Below, in pieces: positions 45,350 through 53,808 of a DNA stretch of 64,000 nucleotides (position 1 is the first letter of the stretch; each line of letters begins with the position of its first letter). The DNA comes from Rhizobium sp. ACO-34A. Its GTDB lineage: Bacteria > Pseudomonadota > Alphaproteobacteria > Rhizobiales > Rhizobiaceae. Position numbers and translations under genes: made by a program. The DNA is taken from positions 2,421,001 through 2,485,000 of the forward strand of contig CP021371.1 in assembly GCA_002600635.1 (NCBI GenBank), in the 5' to 3' direction. The notes below the pieces were generated by a model. The model saw only the letters and a program-made list of their open reading frames with translations, searched no databases and had not been told where the DNA came from.

Positions 45350-46639
45350 TTAAGCCGGTTCACGCGTCATGACAAGGCTGGCGTTCTGCCCGCCAAAGCC
45401 GAAGGAGTTCGACAGCACGACCGAAACATCGGCCGACCGCTTCACGTTCGGGACCACGTCGAGAACGATCGCCGGATCGGGATTGACATAGTTGATCGTC
45501 GGAGGAACCGTTCCCGTCAGCATGGTCTGGATCGAGAAAACGGCTTCGACCGCACCCGCAGCCGTCAACGTGTGGCCGATCATCGACTTGTTGGACGAAA
45601 CCGGAATCCGGTCCTTCAGCCGTTCGCCGAATACGGAAAGCATCGCGCCGTATTCCATCTTGTCGTTTTCAGGCGTCGATGTTCCGTGGGCATTGATATA
45701 GCCCACCGCCTCTTCCGAAAGACCGGCATCCTCGAGAGCCGCCCGAATCGTCGCAATCGCAGGGCCGCCATCCGGCGAGGAGCGCGTGCGGTGGAAATGG
45801 TCGGCCTTCTCGCCACAGCCCTTCATGATGCCGAGGACCTTTGCGCCACGCGCAACCGCTGCTTCAAGCGATTCCAGCACCAGCGTCGCCGCACCTTCGG
45901 CGATAACGAAACCGTCGCGATCCTTGCTGAACGGCTTGGAAGCCTTTTCCGGTGGGTCGTTCTGGGTGGAGAGAGCCGAAAGCAGCGCAAAGCGGATCAG
46001 CGCTTCCGCGCCGACCGAACCATCGGTCGCGACCGTCAACGCCCGCTCCGTGCGACCCTGACGGATCGACTCGACGCCGAGCTGGATGGCCGTTGCGCCG
46101 GAAGCGCAGGCGGTCGACAGCGTTACAGGAAGTCCGCGCGTGCCGAAGCGGTCGGCGAGGCGCTCGGAAATCGAACCGAACTGGACGGCTTCGAGAAACA
46201 CCGGATCGGCCTTGGCGCGCATGGCGGCCAGAAGACGGTGGTAGGCATGACCTTCGTTATCTTCTGCCGGAATGCGTTCGGCGAGACTGAAACGGTCGTC
46301 CCATTCCGGCTCGACCGGCGGAGCGGCGAGAAACAGCGGGCCGTCGAAATCACCGGAAATCCCCGCCTGGGCCAGCGCCTCGATGGTGGTTTCGCGCGCC
46401 ATGGCATAGGAACGCTCGACCGCGTTCACTGCCGGCAGCTCGATGAAATCGACGGTGCCGCTGATACGGGTGTTCAGGCCCTCGGTCGGGAAACGCGAGA
46501 TCTTGTGAATGCCGGATACGCCGCCGGTCAGCTTTTCCCAGTTGTCGGAAAGACCTTGCCCGAGCGAGGTGATGACGCCCATGCCGGTCACGGCGATGAT
46601 GGGACGGCCAAGATGGTCCTTGAAACGAGATTCCGTCAT
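45350..46639 (-). CDS. fabF1XL: Beta-ketoacyl-ACP synthase FabF1XL (intact KAS)
   Basis: A 429-residue KAS II-type condensing enzyme with a complete triad: Cys178 in STACASG, His318 in NAHGTSTPEND and His356 in KSMIGHTLTAAG, with Lys351. It elongates the acyl chain carried on AcpXL toward C28. It lies 12 bp after fabF2XL and probably pairs with that protein. Confidence 0.93.
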   Translation of the reverse strand: MTESRFKDHLGRPIIAVTGMGVITSLGQGLSDNWEKLTGGVSGIHKISRFPTEGLNTRISGTVDFIELPAVNAVERSYAMARETTIEALAQAGISGDFDGPLFLAAPPVEPEWDDRFSLAERIPAEDNEGHAYHRLLAAMRAKADPVFLEAVQFGSISERLADRFGTRGLPVTLSTACASGATAIQLGVESIRQGRTERALTVATDGSVGAEALIRFALLSALSTQNDPPEKASKPFSKDRDGFVIAEGAATLVLESLEAAVARGAKVLGIMKGCGEKADHFHRTRSSPDGGPAIATIRAALEDAGLSEEAVGYINAHGTSTPENDKMEYGAMLSVFGERLKDRIPVSSNKSMIGHTLTAAGAVEAVFSIQTMLTGTVPPTINYVNPDPAIVLDVVPNVKRSADVSVVLSNSFGFGGQNASLVMTREPA

Positions 46640-46651
46640 GATCCTATCTCC

Positions 46652-47857
46652 TCACGCCTCGGCCGAAAGATGCGCCATGCCTTCGCCGCGCACATATCCC
46701 ACCGTCGTCACAACGGCATCCTTCGCCGGCTTGGCCATGACGCCTTCGTTCTTCTCATCGAAGGACGGCACCACCGCCTTCGCATCGAGCGCAAGTGCGG
46801 CAAGAGCGAGGCCGAGCGGGAACTGCGCCTCGAGCGCATGACCCGTCACGCCGCCGAAGCCGCGCAACGAAGCGCCCGGAAACGCACCCTCAAGAACCGT
46901 CTTTTCCCGGGCGGAAAGATCGTACATGCCGCTTGCACCGGAAAGCACGAGCGTACCCTCGCCCGCCCCGGCGGCGACCGACGATGCCATGCGGTTCAGG
47001 CGTTTTTCCAGCCCACCATCCGCACGCTGTCCACGGTCACCTTCGATGGCGTCGATGGAGGCATAGATATGAGCACCGCGAGCTTCCGCATGAGCGCGCG
47101 ATTCGAGCATCAGGAACGCACCGACAGTGCCGAGCATCATGCCGCCGCCGTGACCCGGCTGGCGCTGCCACAGCGGATGCCAGTCACCGGTCGCATGGGC
47201 CTGAATGCCCTCGACCAGCAGGAAGATGTCGTCGCGGTCGGCAATGAATGCGCCGCCGACGAGCGTGTGGGTCGACTGCCCGGCCTGGATGCGGGCAAAC
47301 GCAGTCTCTACGGCGGAGATGCCGGCTGCTTCTTCGCCCATGAAGGTACGCGAGGAACCGGTAACCTTGTGCACGATGGAGATGTTGCCCGCCATCAGGT
47401 TGGAAAGCTGGGCAAGGAAGAGCGTCGGGCGCAGTTCGGTGGTCAGCTTCTCGTTGACCAGTTGCGCACGGTCGTTACGCTTCAAGCCTTCGTCGACGAT
47501 CAGCGTATCGACGTTGATATCGCGCTCGCCACCACCGGCTGCGACGATCATGTCCATGGTCGAGCATGCCTCGGCATCGTCCTTCAGGCCGGCATCGTCG
47601 AGAGCCAGACCCGCGGCATAGACGCCGAGCCGCTGCCAGTTTTCCATCTGGCGCTGGTCGCCCCGCTTGGCGATCTGCTGCGACCAGTCGATCTCGGGCA
47701 TGGGATGAACCGGATACGGCTTGAACTTTTCCGTCTCCACGACGGGAGCCGGAGCGCCGGCGGCAGACAGAAGCGCGACATGCGGCTCCTTGCCGGTTCC
47801 GTGGCACGTCACGATTCCGATGCCGGTGATCACCACATCATTCGGTTTTTTGACCAT
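46652..47857 (-). CDS. fabF2XL: Beta-ketoacyl-ACP synthase homologue FabF2XL lacking the catalytic cysteine
   Basis: A 401-residue thiolase-fold protein starting DVVITGIGIVTCHGTG. At the nucleophile position it reads VTGSSRTFMGEE (165-176): Ser or Arg where KAS enzymes have Cys. The first His motif is replaced by LSGASGMYD, while GVTGHALEAQFPLG keeps the second His. It thus resembles the chain-length-factor half of KS/CLF pairs more than an active synthase. ATG 47857 is used; the frame upstream is not conserved-looking. It is coupled to fabF1XL by a 12-bp gap. Confidence 0.9.
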   Translation of the reverse strand: MVKKPNDVVITGIGIVTCHGTGKEPHVALLSAAGAPAPVVETEKFKPYPVHPMPEIDWSQQIAKRGDQRQMENWQRLGVYAAGLALDDAGLKDDAEACSTMDMIVAAGGGERDINVDTLIVDEGLKRNDRAQLVNEKLTTELRPTLFLAQLSNLMAGNISIVHKVTGSSRTFMGEEAAGISAVETAFARIQAGQSTHTLVGGAFIADRDDIFLLVEGIQAHATGDWHPLWQRQPGHGGGMMLGTVGAFLMLESRAHAEARGAHIYASIDAIEGDRGQRADGGLEKRLNRMASSVAAGAGEGTLVLSGASGMYDLSAREKTVLEGAFPGASLRGFGGVTGHALEAQFPLGLALAALALDAKAVVPSFDEKNEGVMAKPAKDAVVTTVGYVRGEGMAHLSAEA

Positions 47858-47869
47858 CTTCAATCCTCT

Positions 47870-47916
47870 CGCCGGAACGGTTCCGGCGCAGCGGGCCACA
47901 GCGTCGACCGGCCCGC
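47870..47916. repeat. Two hairpins between fabZXL and fabF2XL
   Basis: An 8-bp stem CGCCGGAA/TTCCGGCG (3-nt loop) and a 7-bp stem GCGGGCC/GGCCCGC (12-nt loop) fill most of the 91-bp gap. There is no T-run. They may modulate processing within the operon. Confidence 0.55.
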
Positions 47917-47948
47917 ATCCGTCAAAAACGACCAGCCGCCCGGAAATA

Positions 47949-48422
47949 CTATCGGGCGGCGGCAATAGCCTCCATGAGGCCGATTTCGGTGGCACGCTTG
48001 CGCACGATATCGGCAAGCGGCTCTTCGCTGAACGGCATGGTCCGGAGCTTGAGCTGCGCGTCGCAGACCTTCTTGCCCTCGGACGAGATCTTCGCCTTGG
48101 TTACGGCGAATCCGGAGCCGTCGTGTTCCAACTGTGCCTCGATGTCAAGCACCGCGCCGGGTTCGACGAAGGTGCGCATCTTGGCGCCGTCGACCGACAT
48201 CAGGAACGGCATGGCGGTAAAGTCCTTCACCGCCAGCAGCATCATGCCGGAAGCCTGCGCCATGGTTTCGATCAGGAGAACGCCGGGAACGAGCGGCATG
48301 CCGGGAAAATGCCCTTCGAAGACGGGGCTTGCCTGCGGCACGACGGACCTTGCCTTGAGCATGCCAAGGCCGAGGTCAACGGCCTCGACCTTGTCGATCA
48401 TCTGAAAATATTCAAGCAGCAT
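47949..48422 (-). CDS. fabZXL: 3-hydroxyacyl-ACP dehydratase FabZXL
   Basis: A 157-residue hot-dog-fold dehydratase. The active-site block is FEGHFPGMPLVPGVLLIE with His38 and Glu52, followed by AQASGMMLLA. It removes water from hydroxyacyl-AcpXL during elongation. It is separated from acpXL by 123 bp filled by two palindromic repeats, so it may be expressed from the acpXL promoter through those structures. Confidence 0.92.
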   Translation of the reverse strand: MLLEYFQMIDKVEAVDLGLGMLKARSVVPQASPVFEGHFPGMPLVPGVLLIETMAQASGMMLLAVKDFTAMPFLMSVDGAKMRTFVEPGAVLDIEAQLEHDGSGFAVTKAKISSEGKKVCDAQLKLRTMPFSEEPLADIVRKRATEIGLMEAIAAAR

Positions 48423-48436
48423 CGGAAACCTCCGCC

Positions 48437-48536
48437 TTAGAGCGCCGTGCGTCCATCCGGACGCGCAAAAGACGCTCTAACATCTTGATTCCGCGCATCG
48501 GTCAGAAAATCGAATCCGATTTTCGGACCGATGCGC
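48437..48536. repeat. Pair of palindromic repeats between acpXL and fabZXL
   Basis: The first (48437-48480) has ends TTAGAGCG/CGCTCTAA and an inner GCGTCC/GGACGC stem. The second (48493-48536) has ends GCGCATCGGTC/GACCGATGCGC and an inner GAAAATCG/CGATTTTC stem with a 4-nt loop. I recognise the TTAGAGCG...CGCTCTAA type as a common rhizobial intergenic element. Confidence 0.75.
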
Positions 48537-48545
48537 CAAGGCGGA

Positions 48546-48824
48546 TCAGCCCTTGGCTGCCCTCAGTTCGTCGATCTTGGCACAGAGGTTCTTCAGCACG
48601 AAGTACTCTTCGGTCGAAACCTTGCCTTCGTTGACTTCCTGCGTCCACTGCTCGAGCGGGATCTTGATGCCGAATTCCTTGTCGATCGCGAAAACGATGT
48701 CGAGGAAGTCCAGGCTGTCGATGCCGAGGTCGTCGATCGTATGGCTTTCCGGCGTAATCGTCTCGCGGTCGATTTCGCTCGTTTCAGCGATGATGTCGGC
48801 AACTTTGTCGAATGTAGCGGTCAC
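48546..48824 (-). CDS. acpXL: Acyl carrier protein AcpXL
   Basis: A 92-residue ACP; Ser37 in DSLDFLD carries the phosphopantetheine arm. The [25 protein letters not shown] tail is longer than that of housekeeping AcpP and typical of the special ACP that carries the C28 hydroxy fatty acid for lipid A. The start is GTG (48824) with GAGG 8 nt upstream. It is the first gene of the cluster, 109 bp after hemN. Confidence 0.95.
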
Positions 48825-48856
48825 GCCAATACCTCATATGTCGAAAATCTGAGTTC

Positions 48857-48885
48857 CACATAGGGAAAACCATTCTAAAAGCCAA
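48857..48885 (-). promoter_or_regulatory. Probable acpXL promoter
   Basis: On the minus strand TTGGCT (48880-48885) and TATGTG (48857-48862) are 17 bp apart, placing a start site about 25 bp before the GTG. It suggests acpXL does not depend only on readthrough from hemN. Confidence 0.4.
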
Positions 48886-48933
48886 TGGCAAGTTTCACCA
48901 ATCGCGAAATTTGCATCCGAGGTGTTGCTCAAC

Positions 48934-50283
48934 TCAAACAGCGACCGAGTGGCGGCCCTTGCCGTTTGCCAGGTAGCTGTCGAAAACGGCCGCGACACTG
49001 CGTGCAAAAGGCTTGCCCGCTTCGGTGAGCCGGAAGTCGTCGTTGACGATCTCGCAGATGCCATCGCCGTTGCGCGCGCAGAATTCCCGCGCCTCGGCAA
49101 TCACCACCTCACCGACCTGCGGAAAAAGCTTGCGGACGCCATTAAACGAGAAGCCGAAGCGGCACATGATCTGCTCGATCACATGAGCCCGCAGCCGATC
49201 GTCTTCGCTGAGTTCGATCCCGCGCACCACGGTCAACCCGTCCGCATCGGCAAGCCGCTCATATTCACCGGTGGCAGGCATGTTCTGCACATAGCCTTGC
49301 GGAAGCTGTCCGATCGAGGATGCGCCAAGCCCGATCAGGGCTTCGGCGGCGTCATCGGTATAGCCCTGGAAATTGCGGCGAAGCTTGCCGTTGCGAGCCG
49401 CGACCGCAAGCCGGTCGTCGGGTCGCGCGAAATGGTCGATGCCGATTGGCTCGTAGCCTGCCTCGACCAGCATGTCCGCCGCCCTTGTCATCTGCTGGAA
49501 GCGTTCCTCGATGCCCGGGAGCGCATCCTCGGGAATCATCGTCTGATGCTTCTTCATCCATGGTACGTGGGCATAGCCGAACAGCGCGATCCGATCGGGC
49601 GAGAGCGAGATGATATCGCGCACCGTCGTCTCCAGCGTATCGAGTGTCTGGTGGGGAAGCCCATAGAGAATGTCGCAATTGACCGAGTGAACGCCCCGCG
49701 CCCTGACGGCATCGACCACCGACTTCGTGTGCTCGAAGGTCTGGATACGGTTGATCGTCTTCTGGACCTTGGGGTTGAAGTCCTGCACACCGAGGCTCGC
49801 CCGGGTCATGCCGATGGCCGCCAGCGCATCGTAACGCGCTTCATCAAGATCGTTCGGGTCCATCTCGACGCTGATTTCCACATCGTCGCCGAAGGCAAAC
49901 GCGTCGCGCAACGCCTTCATCAGGTCCACCATATCTTCCGGTGCGACCATAGTCGGGGAGCCGCCGCCGAAATGCACCGCCGAAACCTTGGCATCCCTGC
50001 TGACGAGGCTGCCGACCCGCGCGATCTCGCGCTTCAGCGACTTCAGATAAGCCGCGATCGGCTCGTATTTCAGCGTATGCTTGGTGTTACAGGCACAGAA
50101 CCAGCAGAGACGATCGCAATACGGTATATGCAAATACAGTGAAATATCCTGCCCTGCTCCAAGCTCGCCAAGCCACTGTGCATATTTGCCGCAGTCTATA
50201 CCTTCGTAGAAGTGCGGCGCCGTGGGATAGCTGGTGTAACGCGGCACAGCGCCGGAATACTTGGCAAGAAGCGAGTTTTGCAT
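48934..50283 (-). CDS. hemN: Oxygen-independent coproporphyrinogen III oxidase
   Basis: A 449-residue radical SAM enzyme. YCDRLCWFCAC gives Cys56-x3-Cys60-x2-Cys63, binding the [4Fe-4S] cluster, and the extra Cys65 seen in true HemN is present. HFGGGSPTM and the C-terminal HemN domain follow. It makes protoporphyrinogen without O2, supplying heme at low oxygen. The ATG at 50283 is used. A well-placed FNR-dependent promoter lies upstream. Confidence 0.95.
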   Translation of the reverse strand: MQNSLLAKYSGAVPRYTSYPTAPHFYEGIDCGKYAQWLGELGAGQDISLYLHIPYCDRLCWFCACNTKHTLKYEPIAAYLKSLKREIARVGSLVSRDAKVSAVHFGGGSPTMVAPEDMVDLMKALRDAFAFGDDVEISVEMDPNDLDEARYDALAAIGMTRASLGVQDFNPKVQKTINRIQTFEHTKSVVDAVRARGVHSVNCDILYGLPHQTLDTLETTVRDIISLSPDRIALFGYAHVPWMKKHQTMIPEDALPGIEERFQQMTRAADMLVEAGYEPIGIDHFARPDDRLAVAARNGKLRRNFQGYTDDAAEALIGLGASSIGQLPQGYVQNMPATGEYERLADADGLTVVRGIELSEDDRLRAHVIEQIMCRFGFSFNGVRKLFPQVGEVVIAEAREFCARNGDGICEIVNDDFRLTEAGKPFARSVAAVFDSYLANGKGRHSVAV

Positions 50284-50322
50284 AGGTTTATCCGCAGTTT
50301 CGGAAATATCGGGGACATTCCC

Positions 50323-50364
50323 CTGATACGCTGGGTCGCATCCCCCGCCTTTGACTTCGATCAA
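50323..50364 (-). promoter_or_regulatory. FNR-dependent class II promoter of hemN
   Basis: On the minus strand the box TTGATCGAAGTCAA (50351-50364) is followed after exactly 22 bp by TATCAG (50323-50328), the spacing of class II FNR promoters centred at -41.5. The same box is 118 bp upstream of the divergent fnrN and could mediate its autoregulation. Confidence 0.8.
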
Positions 50365-50482
50365 TTTGCTGGTAGATTAACCGTCGGAGTTCAACTAAAA
50401 CTCGCTGGCCTTCGGGCAGGCTGCTGCGTAGTGAACCAGCGTGGTGGCGATGGTTTAGCATGCCGGACAGGATCTGCTGGAA

Positions 50483-51208
50483 ATGGACGTACTGAAAAGA
50501 ACGACAGGCGAATGCGAGGCCCCTTCGGTCTGTCGAGCCTGCGAAGCACGTCATGGTGGTGTGTGTGCCGCCCTGAGCACTGCCCAACTCGTGGAGCTCA
50601 ACAGGCATTCGAACCGGCGCAAGATTTCGGCTGGTGAGGAAGTCATCGGCCAGGGCGAGCGCGTTTCGAGCTACAGCAACATTCTGAACGGCGTGGTGAA
50701 GCTCTCCAAGATGATGGCTGACGGCCGTCAGCAGATCGTCGGCCTGCAGTTCGCGCCCGATTTCCTCGGCCGCCCCTTCCTTGGCGAGAGCACCATCACG
50801 GCGGAAGCCGCGACCGATACGGAGATCTGCACCTTCCCGCGACCACTGATCGATCGCATGGTCGGCGAAGCGCCGGATCTGGAGCGCAAGCTGCACATCC
50901 AGTCGCTCAAGGAACTGGACGAAGCGCGCGACTGGATGCTGACGCTCGGCCGCAAGACGGCACAGGAAAAGGTTGCAAGCTTCCTCCACCTGATCGCGAC
51001 ACATATCGATCCGGAAAATGAAAGCGCTACCACCTTCGACCTGCCGCTTTCACGCGCCGATATCGCCGACTTCCTCGGCCTGACCATCGAGACCGTCAGC
51101 CGCCAGATGACCAAGCTGCGCAAGGACGGGATCATCGTGATCGAGAACAACCGCCATGTGGTGGTTCCCGATCTCAATCGCCTGCGCTATGCAGCCGGCA
51201 ACGACTGA
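50483..51208 (+). CDS. fnrN: Oxygen-responsive Crp/Fnr-family regulator FnrN
   Basis: A 241-residue regulator. N-terminal cysteines at 11, 17, 20 and 28 plus Cys116 (TDTEICTF) supply the four ligands of an O2-labile [4Fe-4S] cluster, which FixK lacks. A cyclic-nucleotide-type beta roll (about 38-150) and dimer helix precede the HTH with ETVSR, the E-SR recognition residues for TTGAT boxes. Fnr boxes before fixN, fixG and hemN are its likely targets. It is divergent from hemN. Confidence 0.94.
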   Translation: MDVLKRTTGECEAPSVCRACEARHGGVCAALSTAQLVELNRHSNRRKISAGEEVIGQGERVSSYSNILNGVVKLSKMMADGRQQIVGLQFAPDFLGRPFLGESTITAEAATDTEICTFPRPLIDRMVGEAPDLERKLHIQSLKELDEARDWMLTLGRKTAQEKVASFLHLIATHIDPENESATTFDLPLSRADIADFLGLTIETVSRQMTKLRKDGIIVIENNRHVVVPDLNRLRYAAGND

Positions 51209-51267
51209 TCGTCACCGGCCACACCTTCCGATATTCGAACTATTGAATGATACGGCCTCGTCCGACC

Positions 51268-51696
51268 CTACTGGGTGATGACGATTCGCGTATTGCTGAG
51301 GCCGTTCGCCGTTGCCATCGAGAAGAAGCGCGCCGCATTGTCCGGATGCAGGCGAATGCAGCCATGGGACGCCGGCGAACCGAGCCGCTTCAGGTCGAAG
51401 GTGGCATGAACCGCGTAGCCACCCTTGAAGAAGATCGCGAACGGCATCGGCGCATTGTCATACTTGCGCGAACGATGATCCTTCGACGCCCACTTGGCGC
51501 TATAGCTGCCGACCGGCGTGACATAGCCCTTGCGCGCCGTGGAGACCTTCCAGCGATATTTCACGAAGCCGTTCTGTGAAACGGTCATGGTCTGCGTGGA
51601 AATGTTGATTTTTGCCGTCAGCATGCTCGCTTCCGCCAGAACCGGAGCGAATTGCAGGGCAAGAAAGGCCGAAGCCGCAATAAGCAGTTTACGCAT
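51268..51696 (-). CDS. L,D-transpeptidase (YkuD domain)
   Basis: A 142-residue exported protein with a signal peptide (MRKLLIAASAFLALQFAPVLAEA). The YkuD domain spans about 26-140 with the catalytic motif HATFDLKRLGSPASHGCIRL, where Cys is the nucleophile. It would form 3-3 peptidoglycan cross-links or attach outer-membrane proteins to the wall in the periplasm. It is convergent with fnrN and separate from the cob genes. Confidence 0.92.
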   Translation of the reverse strand: MRKLLIAASAFLALQFAPVLAEASMLTAKINISTQTMTVSQNGFVKYRWKVSTARKGYVTPVGSYSAKWASKDHRSRKYDNAPMPFAIFFKGGYAVHATFDLKRLGSPASHGCIRLHPDNAARFFSMATANGLSNTRIVITQ

Positions 51697-51826
51697 GATG
51701 TCCCCTGTCGATTTCCTGTTTCCCAGGATTTTTACAAGGGGCAGTTATAGTAGAAAGCTCGGTATATCCGGTTAAGCTGAAGAGCTAAGAGAAGCTTAAG
51801 CCCGACGTTTCTCGCGTCCCTTCACT

Positions 51827-52819
51827 CTACACAACGGCAATCAGGGCCAGCAATACCACAAGACCCAACAGGACGTGGCAGGCGGAGTAGAAAACCCTCA
51901 CGCCATCCTCGATATCCGCCGCCGTCGCCACCGCACGGCCAGCGCCGTTGATCATCGGTTCGCTGACCCGCTGGCCGCCATAGATGCGCGGTCCGGTCAG
52001 CTGGATGTCGAGTGCTCCGGCCATGGCGGCCTCCGGCCAACCGGAATTCGGCGAGCGATGCAGCCCGGCATCCCGAAGCGCAACGGAAAGCGAGCGTCTT
52101 GCGGCCGTAACCCCTTGAGAAAAAAGCGTCGCGAATGCGATGACAAAGGCGGAGAGCCGCGCCGCCGGCCAGTTCGCGAGATCGTCGAGCCGGGCCGAAG
52201 CCCAGCCGAAGTCGCGATATTTCTCATTCTTGTGGCCGATCATCGAATCGGCGGTGTTCAGCATCTTGTAGGCAAGGATTCCCGGCAGGCCGAGAATGGC
52301 ATACCAGAAGGCGGGAGCCACGACGCCATCGGCGAAATTCTCCGCAAGGCTCTCGATGGCCGCACGGCAGATCGCCGGCGCGTCGAGCGTCGCGGGATCT
52401 CGCCCGACGATCAGCGAAACCGCCCGCCGCCCGCCTTCAAGCCCATCCGCCCTCAAGCCTGCAGCGACAGCACCGACGTGATCGGCGAGACTCTTCTGCG
52501 CCAGAAGTACGGCGACCACCAGCACTTCGAGAACGAAACCCAGCGGACCGAAGGCGGCAAGTATCCCTTCGAGAACCCCGCCGACGAAGAGCGACAGGCA
52601 GAGCAAAGCCGCGATGGCCATGACGCCGTTTCGCCGCCGGATCGCATCGGATGCGCCGGCGCGGTTGAAATTCCGGTCGCAAAAGGCAATCGCCTTGCCG
52701 AACACGACGACGGGATGCGGCAGGCGCGCCCAGAGCGCCGGAGGATCCCCAACGACACGATCGATGAGAAGGGCGAGCGCAAGCACGGCAAGCATCGACG
52801 CTTCCATCACCGTGCCCAC
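51827..52819 (-). CDS. cobD: Adenosylcobinamide-phosphate synthase
   Basis: A 330-residue inner-membrane protein (CbiB in the Salmonella naming) with about five spans. LIDRVVGDPPALWARLPHPVV opens the protein, and CRAAIESLAENFADGVVAPAFW and KMLNTADSMIGHKNEKYRDFGWASARLDDL are family signatures. It attaches the aminopropanol phosphate arm to cobyric acid. It overlaps cobC by 13 bp. Confidence 0.94.
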   Translation of the reverse strand: MGTVMEASMLAVLALALLIDRVVGDPPALWARLPHPVVVFGKAIAFCDRNFNRAGASDAIRRRNGVMAIAALLCLSLFVGGVLEGILAAFGPLGFVLEVLVVAVLLAQKSLADHVGAVAAGLRADGLEGGRRAVSLIVGRDPATLDAPAICRAAIESLAENFADGVVAPAFWYAILGLPGILAYKMLNTADSMIGHKNEKYRDFGWASARLDDLANWPAARLSAFVIAFATLFSQGVTAARRSLSVALRDAGLHRSPNSGWPEAAMAGALDIQLTGPRIYGGQRVSEPMINGAGRAVATAADIEDGVRVFYSACHVLLGLVVLLALIAVV

Positions 52820-53808
52820 TCCCTCAATGTCTGCGCCAGACGCCGGTCGGATTCCTCATCGGGCGCAAGTCCGATCCTCAGCCATGTCGGCGCATAGTCG
52901 AAGGCACGGGTCAGGATATGCGCCCGGCAGAGATGTTCGTGGAGCTTCGCAGCCTCGTCATCCTCCACCAGCGCGAAGAGGTCGGTGCCGCCGCTGACGC
53001 GCAGGCCGGCATCGGCGAGCGCGGCGCCGAGCGCCGCCCGCCGACCGGCAATCCCCTGACGAATGCTGTCCGTCTCACCGGAGAGCAGCGAGGCCGCCAC
53101 CGAAAGCGCCGGGCCGGAAACGGCCCATGGCCCAAGCCAGCCCTCCATCTTTTCAAGGATCTCAGGCACGGCAACCACGAAACCGAGACGAATGCCGGCC
53201 ATGCCGAAGAACTTGCCGAACGAACGGAAAACGATGAGGTTCGGGTGGCTCATCACCTCCCCGGCAACACTGACCTCCGGCGCACAATCGCCGAACGCCT
53301 CGTCGACCACCAGCAATCCGACGGACTGCGACAGGCGCTCCGCTGCCGCCAGCAATTGCTCAGGCTGGAAAACCCTACCCGTCGGATTGTTCGGATTGAC
53401 CGCCACGACAAGTCCGTGCCGAGTATCGACATTTTCAAGTCCGGCAATCCTCTCGACCGGGCGCCTCTCCGCCTCGAACACACGGCCATATTCGCCATAG
53501 GTGGGCGAAATGATGGCGACCGGTCTGTCGCTGGCGACGAGACGCGGGAGCATCTGGATTGCAGATTGGGTTCCCGGTACAGGCAAGGGCAGAACTTCGC
53601 CCGTCCGGTAAAAGGCTTGAGCCGCCCGGCGTGCATCAAGTTCAAGATGACGATCCGGGAGCCTGTGCCACGCGCGCAGCGGCACCTCCGGCAATCTTGG
53701 CGGGCACGGGTTGAGGCCGGTCGAGAGGTCGAGCCAGTCTTCCGCCCGGCCGCCAAAGCGCGCCGCGGCAGCCGTGATGCCGCCGCCGTGAATGACCGGT
53801 CCGCTCAT
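52807..53808 (-). CDS. cobC: Threonine-phosphate decarboxylase-type PLP enzyme
   Basis: A 333-residue fold-type I PLP protein. It starts HGGGITAAAARFGGRAEDWLDLSTGLNP, a CobC hallmark; the PLP lysine lies in FRSFGKFFGMAGIRLGF and the NPNNPTGR motif is present. It provides (R)-1-amino-2-propanol phosphate for the nucleotide loop. It overlaps cobD and cobB, so the three are co-translated. Confidence 0.93.
   Translation of the reverse strand: MSGPVIHGGGITAAAARFGGRAEDWLDLSTGLNPCPPRLPEVPLRAWHRLPDRHLELDARRAAQAFYRTGEVLPLPVPGTQSAIQMLPRLVASDRPVAIISPTYGEYGRVFEAERRPVERIAGLENVDTRHGLVVAVNPNNPTGRVFQPEQLLAAAERLSQSVGLLVVDEAFGDCAPEVSVAGEVMSHPNLIVFRSFGKFFGMAGIRLGFVVAVPEILEKMEGWLGPWAVSGPALSVAASLLSGETDSIRQGIAGRRAALGAALADAGLRVSGGTDLFALVEDDEAAKLHEHLCRAHILTRAFDYAPTWLRIGLAPDEESDRRLAQTLREWAR

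Noticed and set aside
45332..47968. Very long plus-strand open frame opposite fabF1XL and fabF2XL
   Set aside because: It is antisense to two genes with clear family motifs, has no ribosome site, and its translation is Arg/Gly/His-rich low-complexity sequence typical of high-GC shadow frames.
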